The notes under the pieces are model-generated. The model was given only the letters and a program-made list of their open reading frames with translations, had not been told where the DNA came from and did no database searches. A program made the translations under genes and the position numbers. Shown here one piece after another: positions 1 through 6,935 of a stretch of 14,220 nt of DNA. The stretch's first letter is position 1; every line of letters begins with the position of its first letter. The DNA comes from an uncultured Barnesiella sp. (lineage in GTDB: Bacteria > Bacteroidota > Bacteroidia > Bacteroidales > Barnesiellaceae_A): NCBI GenBank assembly GCA_904502265.1, contig CAJGDT010000020.1, positions 1-14,220 of the forward strand, read 5' to 3'.

Positions 1-248
1 AAATCAAACAAAACCTATTGGTAATAAACAACTTAACAAAGGCACCGAAATTGAAAACAGACTCAAAAAGCGTATCTACCTTACAACAATATCATTACAC
101 CCCCTCACACAAGATAGAATTGTTTACCGATATTACCCAAACGAAATATTGGCAATTTTCTACACTCTTTTAACATTATTGAGATACATACATCTTTTAC
201 TCAGTTTGCATACTACTCAATTTTTATTCCTTTTATTTTTCTAAAATA
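1..248. other. A+T-rich intergenic leader, no gene seen
   Basis: With the argR promoter and leader this makes about 307 bases without a gene. The stretch is strongly A+T-rich, with stops in all frames at short intervals and no start codon followed by a credible reading frame on either strand. I see no tRNA-like fold and no strong hairpin. It is probably the upstream regulatory region of argR, possibly shared with a gene lying left of the window. Confidence 0.5.
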
Positions 249-280
249 TTTGCTTAATATAACAATTTTAGCTAATTTTG
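249..280 (+). promoter_or_regulatory. argR promoter (Bacteroidetes -33/-7 type)
   Basis: TTTG at 249-252 is followed after 20 nt by TAATTTTG at 273-280. This is a full match to the Bacteroidetes housekeeping pattern TTTG-N19-21-TAnnTTTG. Transcription should begin a few bases after 280, leaving a leader of about 20 nt before the ATG at 308. The position also rules out the TTG at 278 as a start codon, because that codon lies within the -7 element. Confidence 0.75.
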
Positions 281-307
281 CAAAACACGAGTATAAATAT
301 ACACACT

Positions 308-805
308 ATGAAACTGAAGAAAAAAAGATTGGAAGTAATTCGCGAGATTATCAACACGCAAAAAATAGGTTGTCAGATAGAATTATTACAACCTTTAATG
401 GAAGCCGGCATTGAAGTTACTCAAGCAACATTATCACGAGATTTGAAACAACTAAAAATTGCTAAAGTACCCGATTCAACAGGACGCTACATATACACAT
501 TGCCTAAAGAGAATAATTTAGGCAATAGCAGCATAAAGTACTCGCCGGTAATTGAGCATCACCCTATGATAGGTGTAGGAGGATTTCTCTCAATATCGTT
601 TTCGTATAACCTGGTAGTTGTAAAGACAAGTCCGGGATATGCCGGTAGCATAGCCTACGATATCGATAATGGTAATAGCAAAGAGATCTTAGGCACAGTA
701 GCAGGCGACGACACCATACTAATCATCTTAGCCGAAGGAATCTCGCACGACACGGCATACTCAGTGCTTTCAAGATATATTCCCGCACTGCGCACCCAAT
801 TATAA
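308..805 (+). CDS. argR: Arginine repressor ArgR
   Basis: This is a transcriptional regulator that uses L-arginine as co-repressor and controls arginine synthesis and breakdown genes. From ATG 308 it has 165 residues, about the family's usual size. The N-terminal winged helix-turn-helix covers roughly residues 1-65, with the recognition segment TQATLSRDLKQL at 38-49, which includes the family SRDL motif. The C-terminal half is the hexamerisation and arginine-binding domain, with GTVAGDDT at 129-136; the paired Asp residues there bind arginine in known ArgR proteins. A longer frame from TTG 278 is open, but that codon sits in the promoter -7 box, so ATG 308 is chosen. In several Bacteroides genomes argR heads an arginine-biosynthesis cluster; here the next gene, 37 nt downstream, is an RNA helicase. 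No arg gene is visible in the window. Confidence 0.93.
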   Translation: MKLKKKRLEVIREIINTQKIGCQIELLQPLMEAGIEVTQATLSRDLKQLKIAKVPDSTGRYIYTLPKENNLGNSSIKYSPVIEHHPMIGVGGFLSISFSYNLVVVKTSPGYAGSIAYDIDNGNSKEILGTVAGDDTILIILAEGISHDTAYSVLSRYIPALRTQL

Positions 806-842
806 CTTAGAATAGAAACAACGACACCCGAAACATCAATAT

Positions 843-2171
843 ATGGATAGCAAGCAACTCATCACATACGCATGCCAACGACTGGGCATAGAATCGCTCA
901 ATGCCATGCAACAGGCCACTATTGCCACTTGTCAAGAAGCAAAGGATGTTGTTTTGCTTGCACCCACCGGGTCGGGTAAGACGTTGGCCTATCTTATTCC
1001 GCTATTTTCTCGCATACAACCTCAAGCGTCTCGCACACAGGCAGTAATAATCATACCCACTCGCGAGTTGGCACAACAAGTAGAACAAGTAGCACGCACC
1101 ATTGCATCGGGCTATCGCATTGTATGCTGTTATGGTGGACACTCGTTTCGCGACGAAGCTCGTTCGCTCGAAACCACAGCCGACGTAGTGTTGGGAACAC
1201 CCGGTCGACTACTCGACCACGTACAACGAGGTCGACTACATCTTCAAGATATCGACACACTGGTTCTCGACGAATTTGACAAGAGTCTTGAACTTGGATT
1301 TCACAATGAGATGCGCTCGCTCATTCGCACAATGAAGGGGCTAAAGATGCGCATTCTTACCTCAGCGACCGACCTTAACGAGATACCCGACTTTGTGGCC
1401 ATGCCTAATGCTACAAAACTCTGTTACATAGATAACACGAGCAAGACTGAGCAAAAACAGCAACTTGCTGTTTACAACGTGGCATCGCCCGAGAAGGACA
1501 AGCTCAATACCCTGTATGAGTTGTTGTGTCGCATCGATGATAGTCCCACGATAATCTTCTGCAACCAACGCGAAAGTGTAGAGCGTGTAGCCGGCTTCTT
1601 GAAAAAGAAGAACGTTGTATGTGCCGCTTTCCACGGAGGCATGGAACAACCCGACCGTGAGCGCGCATTGTGCCGTTTTCGCAACCGTAGCACCAACATT
1701 TGTGTAGCTACCGACTTGGCTGCACGTGGATTGGATGTTGCCGCTGTAGGTCATGTAATACACTACCACCTACCCTTGGATGTCGAAGCCTACACACACC
1801 GCAATGGACGCACAGCACGTATGAATGCAGAGGGTAATGCCTATCTGATTGTTGCACCCCAAGAGGAACTTCCGCTATACGTCGAAGATGTACGTTACCT
1901 TCGCCTCGATAGCGAACCTCATGCGCCTGCCACTCCTACTATGGAGACTCTCCATTTCGCTGCCGGAAAGCGCGAGAAGTTGAGTAAGGGCGACATATTA
2001 GGTTTTCTTACCCACATGTGCGAATTACAAGCCACAGAAGTAGGACTCATAGAGGTAAAAGACCACTACAGCTATGCAGCTATAGCTCGCAATCGCATAA
2101 AAGATGTGTTGCAAAAGGCCCAAACCGAGAAGATTAAAGGTCGCCGTATAAAGGTAAACCGCGCCTTCTGA
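843..2171 (+). CDS. DEAD-box ATP-dependent RNA helicase, DbpA-like
   Basis: ATP-dependent RNA helicase of superfamily 2, probably acting in ribosome assembly. In the 442 residues I see motif I APTGSGKT (40-47), PTRELAQQ (72-79), TPGRLLDH (119-126), motif II as DEFD (143-146) instead of DEAD, SAT (174-176), ATDLAARGLD (289-298) and motif VI as HRNGRTAR (319-326) instead of HRxGRTGR. Residues from about 368 to the end resemble the DbpA RNA-binding domain (KLSKGDILGFL, then KIKGRRIKV). In E. coli DbpA that domain recognises hairpin 92 of 23S rRNA, and the total length is close to DbpA (about 457). The key residues of the ATPase core (Lys of motif I, Asp-Glu of motif II, both Arg of motif VI) are present, so it should be active. 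It lies 37 nt after argR without a visible terminator, so co-transcription is plausible. Assignment to DbpA function rests on the C-terminal domain and is an inference. Confidence 0.9.
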   Translation: MDSKQLITYACQRLGIESLNAMQQATIATCQEAKDVVLLAPTGSGKTLAYLIPLFSRIQPQASRTQAVIIIPTRELAQQVEQVARTIASGYRIVCCYGGHSFRDEARSLETTADVVLGTPGRLLDHVQRGRLHLQDIDTLVLDEFDKSLELGFHNEMRSLIRTMKGLKMRILTSATDLNEIPDFVAMPNATKLCYIDNTSKTEQKQQLAVYNVASPEKDKLNTLYELLCRIDDSPTIIFCNQRESVERVAGFLKKKNVVCAAFHGGMEQPDRERALCRFRNRSTNICVATDLAARGLDVAAVGHVIHYHLPLDVEAYTHRNGRTARMNAEGNAYLIVAPQEELPLYVEDVRYLRLDSEPHAPATPTMETLHFAAGKREKLSKGDILGFLTHMCELQATEVGLIEVKDHYSYAAIARNRIKDVLQKAQTEKIKGRRIKVNRAF

Positions 2172-2199
2172 TGTCAATAAAGTAATACAATTACCCCAT

Positions 2200-2244
2200 A
2201 AAAGTAGAGCGATGCATCCCCGAGGGACACATCGCTCTACTTTT
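2200..2244. terminator. Bidirectional intrinsic terminator between the helicase gene and kbl
   Basis: A perfect 15-bp inverted repeat has arms at 2200-2214 and 2230-2244. The loop holds a further 4-bp mini-stem (TCCC at 2217-2220 with GGGA at 2224-2227). The arms start with AAAA and end with TTTT, so each strand reads out into a U-run (TTTTATTTT on plus). It lies 28 nt after the helicase stop and 20 nt after the kbl stop, between convergent genes. Confidence 0.9.
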
Positions 2245-2264
2245 ATTTTCTTACTGCGATGGGG

Positions 2265-3458
2265 TTACTTCAACACGCCGAGTTTCTTACCCACCTTGAT
2301 GAATGCGGCAATAGCGCGATCGAGGTGCTCACGGTCGTGACCGGCCGAGAGTTGTACACGTATACGGGCTTGATCTTTGGGAACAACGGGGTAGTAGAAA
2401 CCGGTAACGTAGATACCCTCTTTTTGCATTTCGGCAGCAAAGTCTTGCGACAACTTGGCATCATACAACATTACTGCACAAATAGCCGATTGAGTAGGCT
2501 TGATGTCAAATCCGGCAGCTAACATCTTGTCGCGGAAGTAAGTTACGTTTTCAATCAACTTATCGTGCAACGCATCGCTTGCTTGCAAAGTACGGAACAT
2601 CTCGATACTTGCACCCACGATAGCAGGAGCAACCGAGTTAGAGAAAAGATAGGGACGTGAGCGTTGACGCAACATGTCGATAATCTCTTTGCGACCTGTA
2701 GTGAAGCCACCCATAGCACCACCAAACGACTTACCCAATGTGCCGGTAAAGATATCAATCTTACCATAGCAATTGAACTGCTCGGCAACACCACGACCTG
2801 TAGGACCAACAACACCGGCCGAGTGACTCTCATCGACCATTACAAGGGCATCGTATTTCTCAGCAAGCTCCACAATCTTGTCCATGGGAGCAACGTTACC
2901 ATCCATCGAGAAGACACCGTCGGTAGCAATCACGCGGAAACGTTGAGCTTGTGCCTCTTGCAAGCAACGCTCGAGCTCGGCCATGTCGGCATTGGCATAA
3001 CGATAGCGTTTGGCCTTACACAAGCGCACACCATCGATAATAGATGCGTGGTTGAGTGCATCGCTGATAATAGCATCCTCCTCGGTAAAGAGAGGCTCGA
3101 AAAGACCACCATTAGCATCGAAACATGCAGCATAGAGGATAGTATCTTCGGTATGGAAATATTCGCTGATAGCACGCTCCAACTCCTTGTGCAAGTCTTG
3201 TGTACCACAAATAAAACGTACCGACGACATACCGTAACCATGAGTATCCATCGCTTTCTTGGCAGCTTCGATAAGAGCCTTGTTATCCGACAAACCCAAA
3301 TAGTTGTTGGCACAGAAATTAAGCACCTCACCATCAGCACCGGCAACATTGATACCGGCCTTTTGAGGTGTAGTAATAATGCGTTCTTGCTTATAGAGTC
3401 CGGCATCCTTGATGTCTTGCAACTCCTTTGTCAAGTGTGACTTAAATGCGTTGTACAT
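2265..3458 (-). CDS. kbl: 2-amino-3-ketobutyrate CoA ligase (glycine C-acetyltransferase)
   Basis: PLP-dependent cytosolic enzyme that cleaves 2-amino-3-oxobutyrate with CoA to glycine and acetyl-CoA, the second step of threonine breakdown. The 397 residues match the usual Kbl length (E. coli 398) and show the alpha-oxoamine synthase pattern. CANNYLGL is at 49-56, DESHSAGVVGPTGRG at 209-223, and the PLP-binding Lys at 243 lies in GTLGKSFGG. The Asp and His of DESH are the usual cofactor contacts. Start ATG at 3458 gives the N-terminus expected for the family (MYNAFKSHLTKEL). The divergent neighbour is an L-threonine 3-dehydrogenase, which makes the substrate. That pairing strongly favours Kbl over related enzymes such as 8-amino-7-oxononanoate synthase (BioF) or serine palmitoyltransferase. 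No frameshift or missing active-site residue is seen. Confidence 0.95.
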   Translation of the reverse strand: MYNAFKSHLTKELQDIKDAGLYKQERIITTPQKAGINVAGADGEVLNFCANNYLGLSDNKALIEAAKKAMDTHGYGMSSVRFICGTQDLHKELERAISEYFHTEDTILYAACFDANGGLFEPLFTEEDAIISDALNHASIIDGVRLCKAKRYRYANADMAELERCLQEAQAQRFRVIATDGVFSMDGNVAPMDKIVELAEKYDALVMVDESHSAGVVGPTGRGVAEQFNCYGKIDIFTGTLGKSFGGAMGGFTTGRKEIIDMLRQRSRPYLFSNSVAPAIVGASIEMFRTLQASDALHDKLIENVTYFRDKMLAAGFDIKPTQSAICAVMLYDAKLSQDFAAEMQKEGIYVTGFYYPVVPKDQARIRVQLSAGHDREHLDRAIAAFIKVGKKLGVLK

Positions 3459-3493
3459 ATTTATTTAGAATTAAAGTTGAAATTTCTTTGCTC

Positions 3494-3501
3494 CAAAATT
3501 A
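3494..3501 (-). promoter_or_regulatory. kbl promoter, -7 element
   Basis: Read on the minus strand the octamer is TAATTTTG, a full match to TAnnTTTG, about 36 nt before the kbl ATG. No good -33 TTTG is found at the expected distance, so the promoter may be weak or depend on an activator. It overlaps the proposed -33 region of the divergent dehydrogenase promoter. Confidence 0.55.
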
Positions 3502-3529
3502 GCTATTTTTCGGGAAAAAACTATATTTG
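3499..3529 (+). promoter_or_regulatory. Threonine dehydrogenase promoter
   Basis: TATATTTG at 3522-3529 matches the -7 pattern fully. TTAG at 3499-3502 is a three-of-four match to the -33 element with 19-nt spacing. The predicted leader to the ATG at 3579 is about 45 nt. The -33 region overlaps the -7 box of kbl on the other strand. Confidence 0.6.
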
Positions 3530-3578
3530 CAAAATAAAATATTAATCTTTTATACCTTAAAACCATAATTTGTAATAT

Positions 3579-4541
3579 ATGAAGAACATTCTTATCATAG
3601 GAGCAACCGGCCAAATAGGTTCGGAGCTAACCATGAAACTACGCCAGGAGTATCCCGGAGGTAATGTTGTAGCAGGTTATATAAAAGGAGCCGAGCCCAA
3701 AGGCGCATTGGCCGAAAGCGGACCTTCGGTTGAGGTAGACATTACCAATGCACAACAAATAGCCGATGCCGTAGACAAGTACAAAGTCGACACTATATAC
3801 AACCTTGCAGCACTGCTCAGTGCTACAGCCGAAGCCAAGCCCCAACTGGCATGGAAAATAGGTGTGGGTGGCTTATACAATACACTCGAAGTGGCTCGCG
3901 AAAAGAATTGTGCTGTATTCACACCCAGCTCAATAGGTTCGTTCGGCAAAGGAACACCTCGCGACCGCACCCCTCAAGACACTATTCAACGCCCCGAGAC
4001 TATCTACGGTATAACTAAGGTAACAGGCGAAATGCTATCGGACTACTACACACGTCGTTTCGGTGTAGACACACGCTCAGTACGCTTCCCCGGTCTTATT
4101 TCATACGTAGCACCTCCCGGAGGTGGTACTACCGACTATGCAGTAGACATCTATTACTCGGCTGTAAAAGGTGAAACCTTCCAATGCCCCCTCAACCCCG
4201 GCACATTTATGGACATGATGTACATGCCCGATGCATTGCGTGCAGCCATTGAAATTATGGAGGCCAATCCCGACCGTCTCATCCACCGCAACTCATTCAA
4301 CGTAACATCAATGAGTTTCGACCCCGAGATTATCTACAAGAAGATATGCGAGTATGTGCCCGACTTCAAGATGGAATATAAGCACGACCCCTTGAGACAA
4401 GCCATTGCCGACTCATGGCCCAACTCGCTCGATGACACTTGCGCCCGCGAAGAGTGGGACTGGAAACCCGAATATGATCTTGACAGCATGACGGTAGATA
4501 TGCTCAAACAGTTGCGATTGAAATTGGGTATAGAAAAATAA
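3579..4541 (+). CDS. L-threonine 3-dehydrogenase, SDR (NAD-epimerase-like) type
   Basis: Oxidises L-threonine with NAD+ to 2-amino-3-oxobutyrate, feeding Kbl. The 320-residue protein is an extended short-chain dehydrogenase. The Rossmann glycine motif GATGQIG is at 8-14, an acidic pair-forming region follows, PSSIGSFG at 116-123 supplies the active-site hydroxyl residue, and the catalytic Tyr143 and Lys147 lie in YGITK. PGLISYVAPPGGGTTDYAVD at 171-190 is characteristic of the SDR-type threonine dehydrogenases known from Flavobacterium, Cytophaga and animals. This enzyme is unrelated to the zinc-dependent Tdh of E. coli. The divergent position next to kbl supports the assignment: the two genes make a complete threonine-to-glycine route. 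A dedicated terminator follows. It could be annotated generically as an NAD-dependent epimerase, but the motif set and neighbour make threonine dehydrogenase much more likely. Confidence 0.92.
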   Translation: MKNILIIGATGQIGSELTMKLRQEYPGGNVVAGYIKGAEPKGALAESGPSVEVDITNAQQIADAVDKYKVDTIYNLAALLSATAEAKPQLAWKIGVGGLYNTLEVAREKNCAVFTPSSIGSFGKGTPRDRTPQDTIQRPETIYGITKVTGEMLSDYYTRRFGVDTRSVRFPGLISYVAPPGGGTTDYAVDIYYSAVKGETFQCPLNPGTFMDMMYMPDALRAAIEIMEANPDRLIHRNSFNVTSMSFDPEIIYKKICEYVPDFKMEYKHDPLRQAIADSWPNSLDDTCAREEWDWKPEYDLDSMTVDMLKQLRLKLGIEK

Positions 4542-4560
4542 AAAATCAACTTCATTATAC

Positions 4561-4590
4561 ATAAAAGGGAGGTCTAAACCTCCCTTTTAT
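4561..4590 (+). terminator. Intrinsic terminator after threonine dehydrogenase
   Basis: A perfect 13-bp stem (4561-4573 with 4578-4590) closes a 4-nt loop CTAA. The 3' arm ends in TTTTAT, giving a U-rich tail. It begins 19 nt after the stop codon. Confidence 0.88.
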
Positions 4591-4644
4591 ATTAAATAAT
4601 GTAATATTGCTATTATTCTTAACCTCTATCTGAAATTTAATTCG

Positions 4645-4652
4645 TATATTTG
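4645..4652 (+). promoter_or_regulatory. Promoter -7 element of the Crp/Fnr gene
   Basis: TATATTTG is a full match to TAnnTTTG, 56 nt before the ATG at 4709. There is no convincing TTTG at the -33 distance (the region reads TTCTTAACC), so the promoter may be weak or activator-dependent. Confidence 0.55.
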
Positions 4653-4708
4653 CAATACTTATGTAAAAAAAGGAAAGAGTCAAGCTGTTAGAAATAATCG
4701 AACAACGA

Positions 4709-5287
4709 ATGGAGGAATTCAAAAAAATATTAGCAGAAGAAGCAGAATATAAATTGTCGGATGAGACAATGGATATGTTTTGCTCGCTGATGGAAGAGGT
4801 ACACCTAAAAAGATACGACTACATGATAAAGAGTGGCGACATAGATAATAATATATATGTCGTTAAGGATGGTATTATCCGACGCACTCACGAGGTAGGC
4901 GACAAAATCATGACCAACAGTTTTGCCGTAAGAGGTTCGGTACTTATCTCATGGCATTGCTACTACTACAATCAACCCTCCTATTCACAGTTTCAGGCCT
5001 GTTGCGACACTGTACTGATGCGCGTATCAAAGGCCAAGTTTGACGAGTTGATAGCAACCTCACACGAATTTGCACAGTGGGCACTAAGCATGGCACATGG
5101 AACATTATATTATCAAGAATTTAAGTCAAGGGCCATCAAAGGTACTGTCAAGGAACGATACACATCGCTCATTAAGGGACGCCCCGAGATAATACAAAAA
5201 GTGCCCCTCGGATTTATCGCATCATACCTGGGTATTACACAGTCGCATTTGAGCCGTATGCGCAACGAGTTGGCAAAAGAGAAATAG
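4709..5287 (+). CDS. Crp/Fnr-family transcriptional regulator
   Basis: DNA-binding regulator with an N-terminal cyclic-nucleotide-binding-type beta-roll (about residues 10-115), a dimer helix (about 117-145) and a C-terminal winged helix-turn-helix. The HTH is VPLGFIASYLGITQSHLSRM at 165-184. At 192 residues it is somewhat shorter than E. coli CRP and FNR but usual for Bacteroidetes members. In the recognition helix Ser182 and Arg183 align with the Ser-Arg pair that FNR uses at TTGAT half-sites, while the FNR Glu is replaced by Ser179. Its cysteines (25, 84, 98, 99) do not form the FNR iron-sulfur pattern, and I see no clear cAMP-binding signature, so the signal is unknown. A perfect TTGAT-GTAC-ATCAA palindrome lies 75 nt after its stop codon, before a secreted-protein operon that may be its target. 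Confidence 0.88.
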   Translation: MEEFKKILAEEAEYKLSDETMDMFCSLMEEVHLKRYDYMIKSGDIDNNIYVVKDGIIRRTHEVGDKIMTNSFAVRGSVLISWHCYYYNQPSYSQFQACCDTVLMRVSKAKFDELIATSHEFAQWALSMAHGTLYYQEFKSRAIKGTVKERYTSLIKGRPEIIQKVPLGFIASYLGITQSHLSRMRNELAKEK

Positions 5288-5330
5288 CCAACAAAAAACA
5301 AGATAAGCATTTATAAAACAACAATATAAC

Positions 5331-5363
5331 AACGGATAGATGTTGAAAATCTATCCGTTTTTT
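5331..5363 (+). terminator. Intrinsic terminator after the Crp/Fnr gene
   Basis: An 11-bp perfect stem (5331-5341 with 5349-5359) and a 7-nt loop are followed by a run of six T (5358-5363). The T run is also the left end of the palindrome at 5358-5379, so terminator and operator share bases. Confidence 0.88.
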
Positions 5364-5379
5364 GATGTACATCAAAAAA
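5358..5379. promoter_or_regulatory. 22-bp perfect palindrome with an FNR-type operator core
   Basis: The two 11-base arms are exact reverse complements. The core at 5362-5375 is TTGAT-GTAC-ATCAA, which equals the FNR consensus TTGAT-N4-ATCAA. Its centre lies about 57-61 bp upstream of the transcription start predicted from the promoter at 5391-5422, the usual place for a class I CRP/FNR-type activator. The gene just upstream encodes such a regulator. It is less likely to be a terminator because a symmetric palindrome with GTAC at the tip has no T-run after it. Confidence 0.65.
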
Positions 5380-5390
5380 GAATTAAAGGT

Positions 5391-5422
5391 ATTGCAGATG
5401 AAAAGAAAGTGTTATAATTTTG
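5391..5422 (+). promoter_or_regulatory. Promoter of the secreted-protein operon
   Basis: ATTG at 5391-5394 (three of four to TTTG) precedes TAATTTTG at 5415-5422 with a 20-nt spacer. The predicted start of transcription is near 5426-5430, giving a leader of about 70 nt before the ATG at 5500. Confidence 0.72.
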
Positions 5423-5438
5423 TTGCAAAATAAAAAAC

Positions 5439-5456
5439 ACAGTCGACGCAGACTGT
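5439..5456 (+). repeat. Small hairpin in the 5' leader of the secreted-protein operon
   Basis: ACAGTC (5439-5444) and GACTGT (5451-5456) form a 6-bp stem around a 6-nt loop, close to the predicted mRNA 5' end. It may stabilise the transcript. The stem is short and could be chance. Confidence 0.35.
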
Positions 5457-5499
5457 AATGTGTGTAAATAAAAACTAACTCTTATACCAAAACACCGTT

Positions 5500-6909
5500 A
5501 TGAAAAAACTTTACCTCGTATCGCTTTTATCATTGTTTGCAATGAGCTCGGTATCGGCTCAAGAGACAACCGTATTGCTTAGCAAAGTTAAGCACGAATC
5601 ACCTGCAATGGCACAAGACACAGAGGGCGCTATGTATGCAATGCCCGAAGTTTTGCGCAACCTTGGTGCAAAATCAACAGAGAACAAACCCGTATGTAAC
5701 CTTTTGGCTCGCCACAAAGACATCAACGATGGTGCATTTTTGTGGGCTCCCCTCGGTGTTCCTGTAAAATATCTTGACCAATCAACCGGTAATCCTACAG
5801 CATGGGAGTGGACAGTGCCCGGTGCTGCTACTACAACCGAAACAACACAAAACATTGAGGCCACATATCTCAACGCAGGTCTTTATGACATGCCTACCCT
5901 CAACGTAACATACGCCAACGGCTCAACAAGTTCGTATACACCTCCTATGAACATGACATACGACGGTGGTAATGAAAAAATTAAAACCGGTGGTACTGTA
6001 GAGATCACAACTATCGACATGCGCCGTCACGACAGTTTTGGTGGTCTTGACCAAACAGCAACTTATATGTTGGGTGCAAACACTTACAACGAAGGTACTT
6101 CACAAGGCTATGTAGGTGGTACAAACAACACCCAAGTAGTAGGTTGGGGTAACCTCTTTATGATTGCCCAAGATGATGCATACCTCGATGGTGTAAACAT
6201 CTATCTCCACCACAAACCCACAAAATATGAAGAGGGTGCTAAAATCAGATTGCAAGTATGGTTGCCCAGCATTACCGAGAGCAGCATACTCTTTACCTAC
6301 CTTCCCCTTGAAGCTACTTACATCCCCTTCGAGGACTTCAAAGCCGATGGTGAAGATGGCGCATGGGCTCTTACATACGAAGGCGCTGTAGCCAGCATCA
6401 AGTTTGAAGTTCCCATTGACCTCTATGGAAAACCCTACTTCTTCGTTTCAGTAGAGGGTTTCTCACAAGACCCCGAGACAGAAGACTTCTGCTTGCTCGC
6501 CGACGTTAAAGGTGCAACACTCTCAGAGATGGATCAATACAACCTCTTGGCACACAACTCATTCGGCCGCATGGAAGGCGAATATGACTACCTTCGTCCC
6601 ATCTCACACTACGGTGGTGGTACCGGTAGCTTCGCTATCTGCCCCATCATCTCATCTGGTATTTCAAGCGTAGATCCCGGAGCAGTAGAGAGCGTAAAAT
6701 TGCCCTCATTCAATGCAGGTGTAAACAATGGCAACATTATTATGATGAGTGCCGAGGCTTGCCAAGTAGGCATCTATGACATCTCAGGTAAGCTCGTTAT
6801 GAGTGCACAAGCCAACGAAGGCGAAACAGTACTCAATGCACAATCGCTCAATAGCGGTATCTACATCGTACGCGCCAGCAACGGTAACTCAGTGAAAATA
6901 ATTAAATAA
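5500..6909 (+). CDS. Secreted PKD-like protein with T9SS type A sorting tail
   Basis: A 469-residue exported protein of unknown specific role. Residues 1-20 form a classical signal peptide, with cleavage likely after VSA and before QE. Residues about 80-150 look like a PKD fold (GNPTAWEWTVPG at 97-108, then a NVTYANG strand). The middle part (about 165-385) is not recognised; it is rich in Gly, Tyr and Asn and could be a beta-sandwich adhesin or carbohydrate-related domain. The last 65 residues have the pattern of a type IX secretion C-terminal sorting domain: VGIYDISGKLV at 423-433, then GIYIVRASNGNSVKIIK at the end. The protein is therefore likely exported by the Sec pathway, passed across the outer membrane by T9SS and attached to the surface or released. 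The gene has a near-consensus promoter and an FNR-type palindrome upstream. The next gene starts 26 nt downstream with no terminator between, so the two form an operon. Confidence 0.8.
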   Translation: MKKLYLVSLLSLFAMSSVSAQETTVLLSKVKHESPAMAQDTEGAMYAMPEVLRNLGAKSTENKPVCNLLARHKDINDGAFLWAPLGVPVKYLDQSTGNPTAWEWTVPGAATTTETTQNIEATYLNAGLYDMPTLNVTYANGSTSSYTPPMNMTYDGGNEKIKTGGTVEITTIDMRRHDSFGGLDQTATYMLGANTYNEGTSQGYVGGTNNTQVVGWGNLFMIAQDDAYLDGVNIYLHHKPTKYEEGAKIRLQVWLPSITESSILFTYLPLEATYIPFEDFKADGEDGAWALTYEGAVASIKFEVPIDLYGKPYFFVSVEGFSQDPETEDFCLLADVKGATLSEMDQYNLLAHNSFGRMEGEYDYLRPISHYGGGTGSFAICPIISSGISSVDPGAVESVKLPSFNAGVNNGNIIMMSAEACQVGIYDISGKLVMSAQANEGETVLNAQSLNSGIYIVRASNGNSVKIIK

Positions 6910-6935
6910 TATAAACAATCAACTAACCAACAATC

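Noticed and set aside
278..307. TTG start at 278 extending ArgR by 10 residues
   Set aside because: The TTG is the last part of the TAATTTTG -7 promoter element, so it would lie upstream of the transcription start; ATG 308 gives a normal ArgR N-terminus.
2664..3440. 258-codon open frame on the plus strand opposite kbl
   Set aside because: It is antisense to a well-supported Kbl gene and its translation resembles no family; it is a by-product of kbl codon usage.
4661..4708. Earlier start or leader peptide before the Crp/Fnr gene (ATG at 4661)
   Set aside because: The ATG at 4661 is followed at once by a TAA stop; ATG 4709 gives a normal family N-terminus.
5358..5379. Palindrome as a second transcription terminator
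   Set aside because: The symmetric AT-rich fold has a GTAC tip and is followed by A-rich, not T-rich, sequence on either strand; the true terminator is just upstream at 5331-5363.
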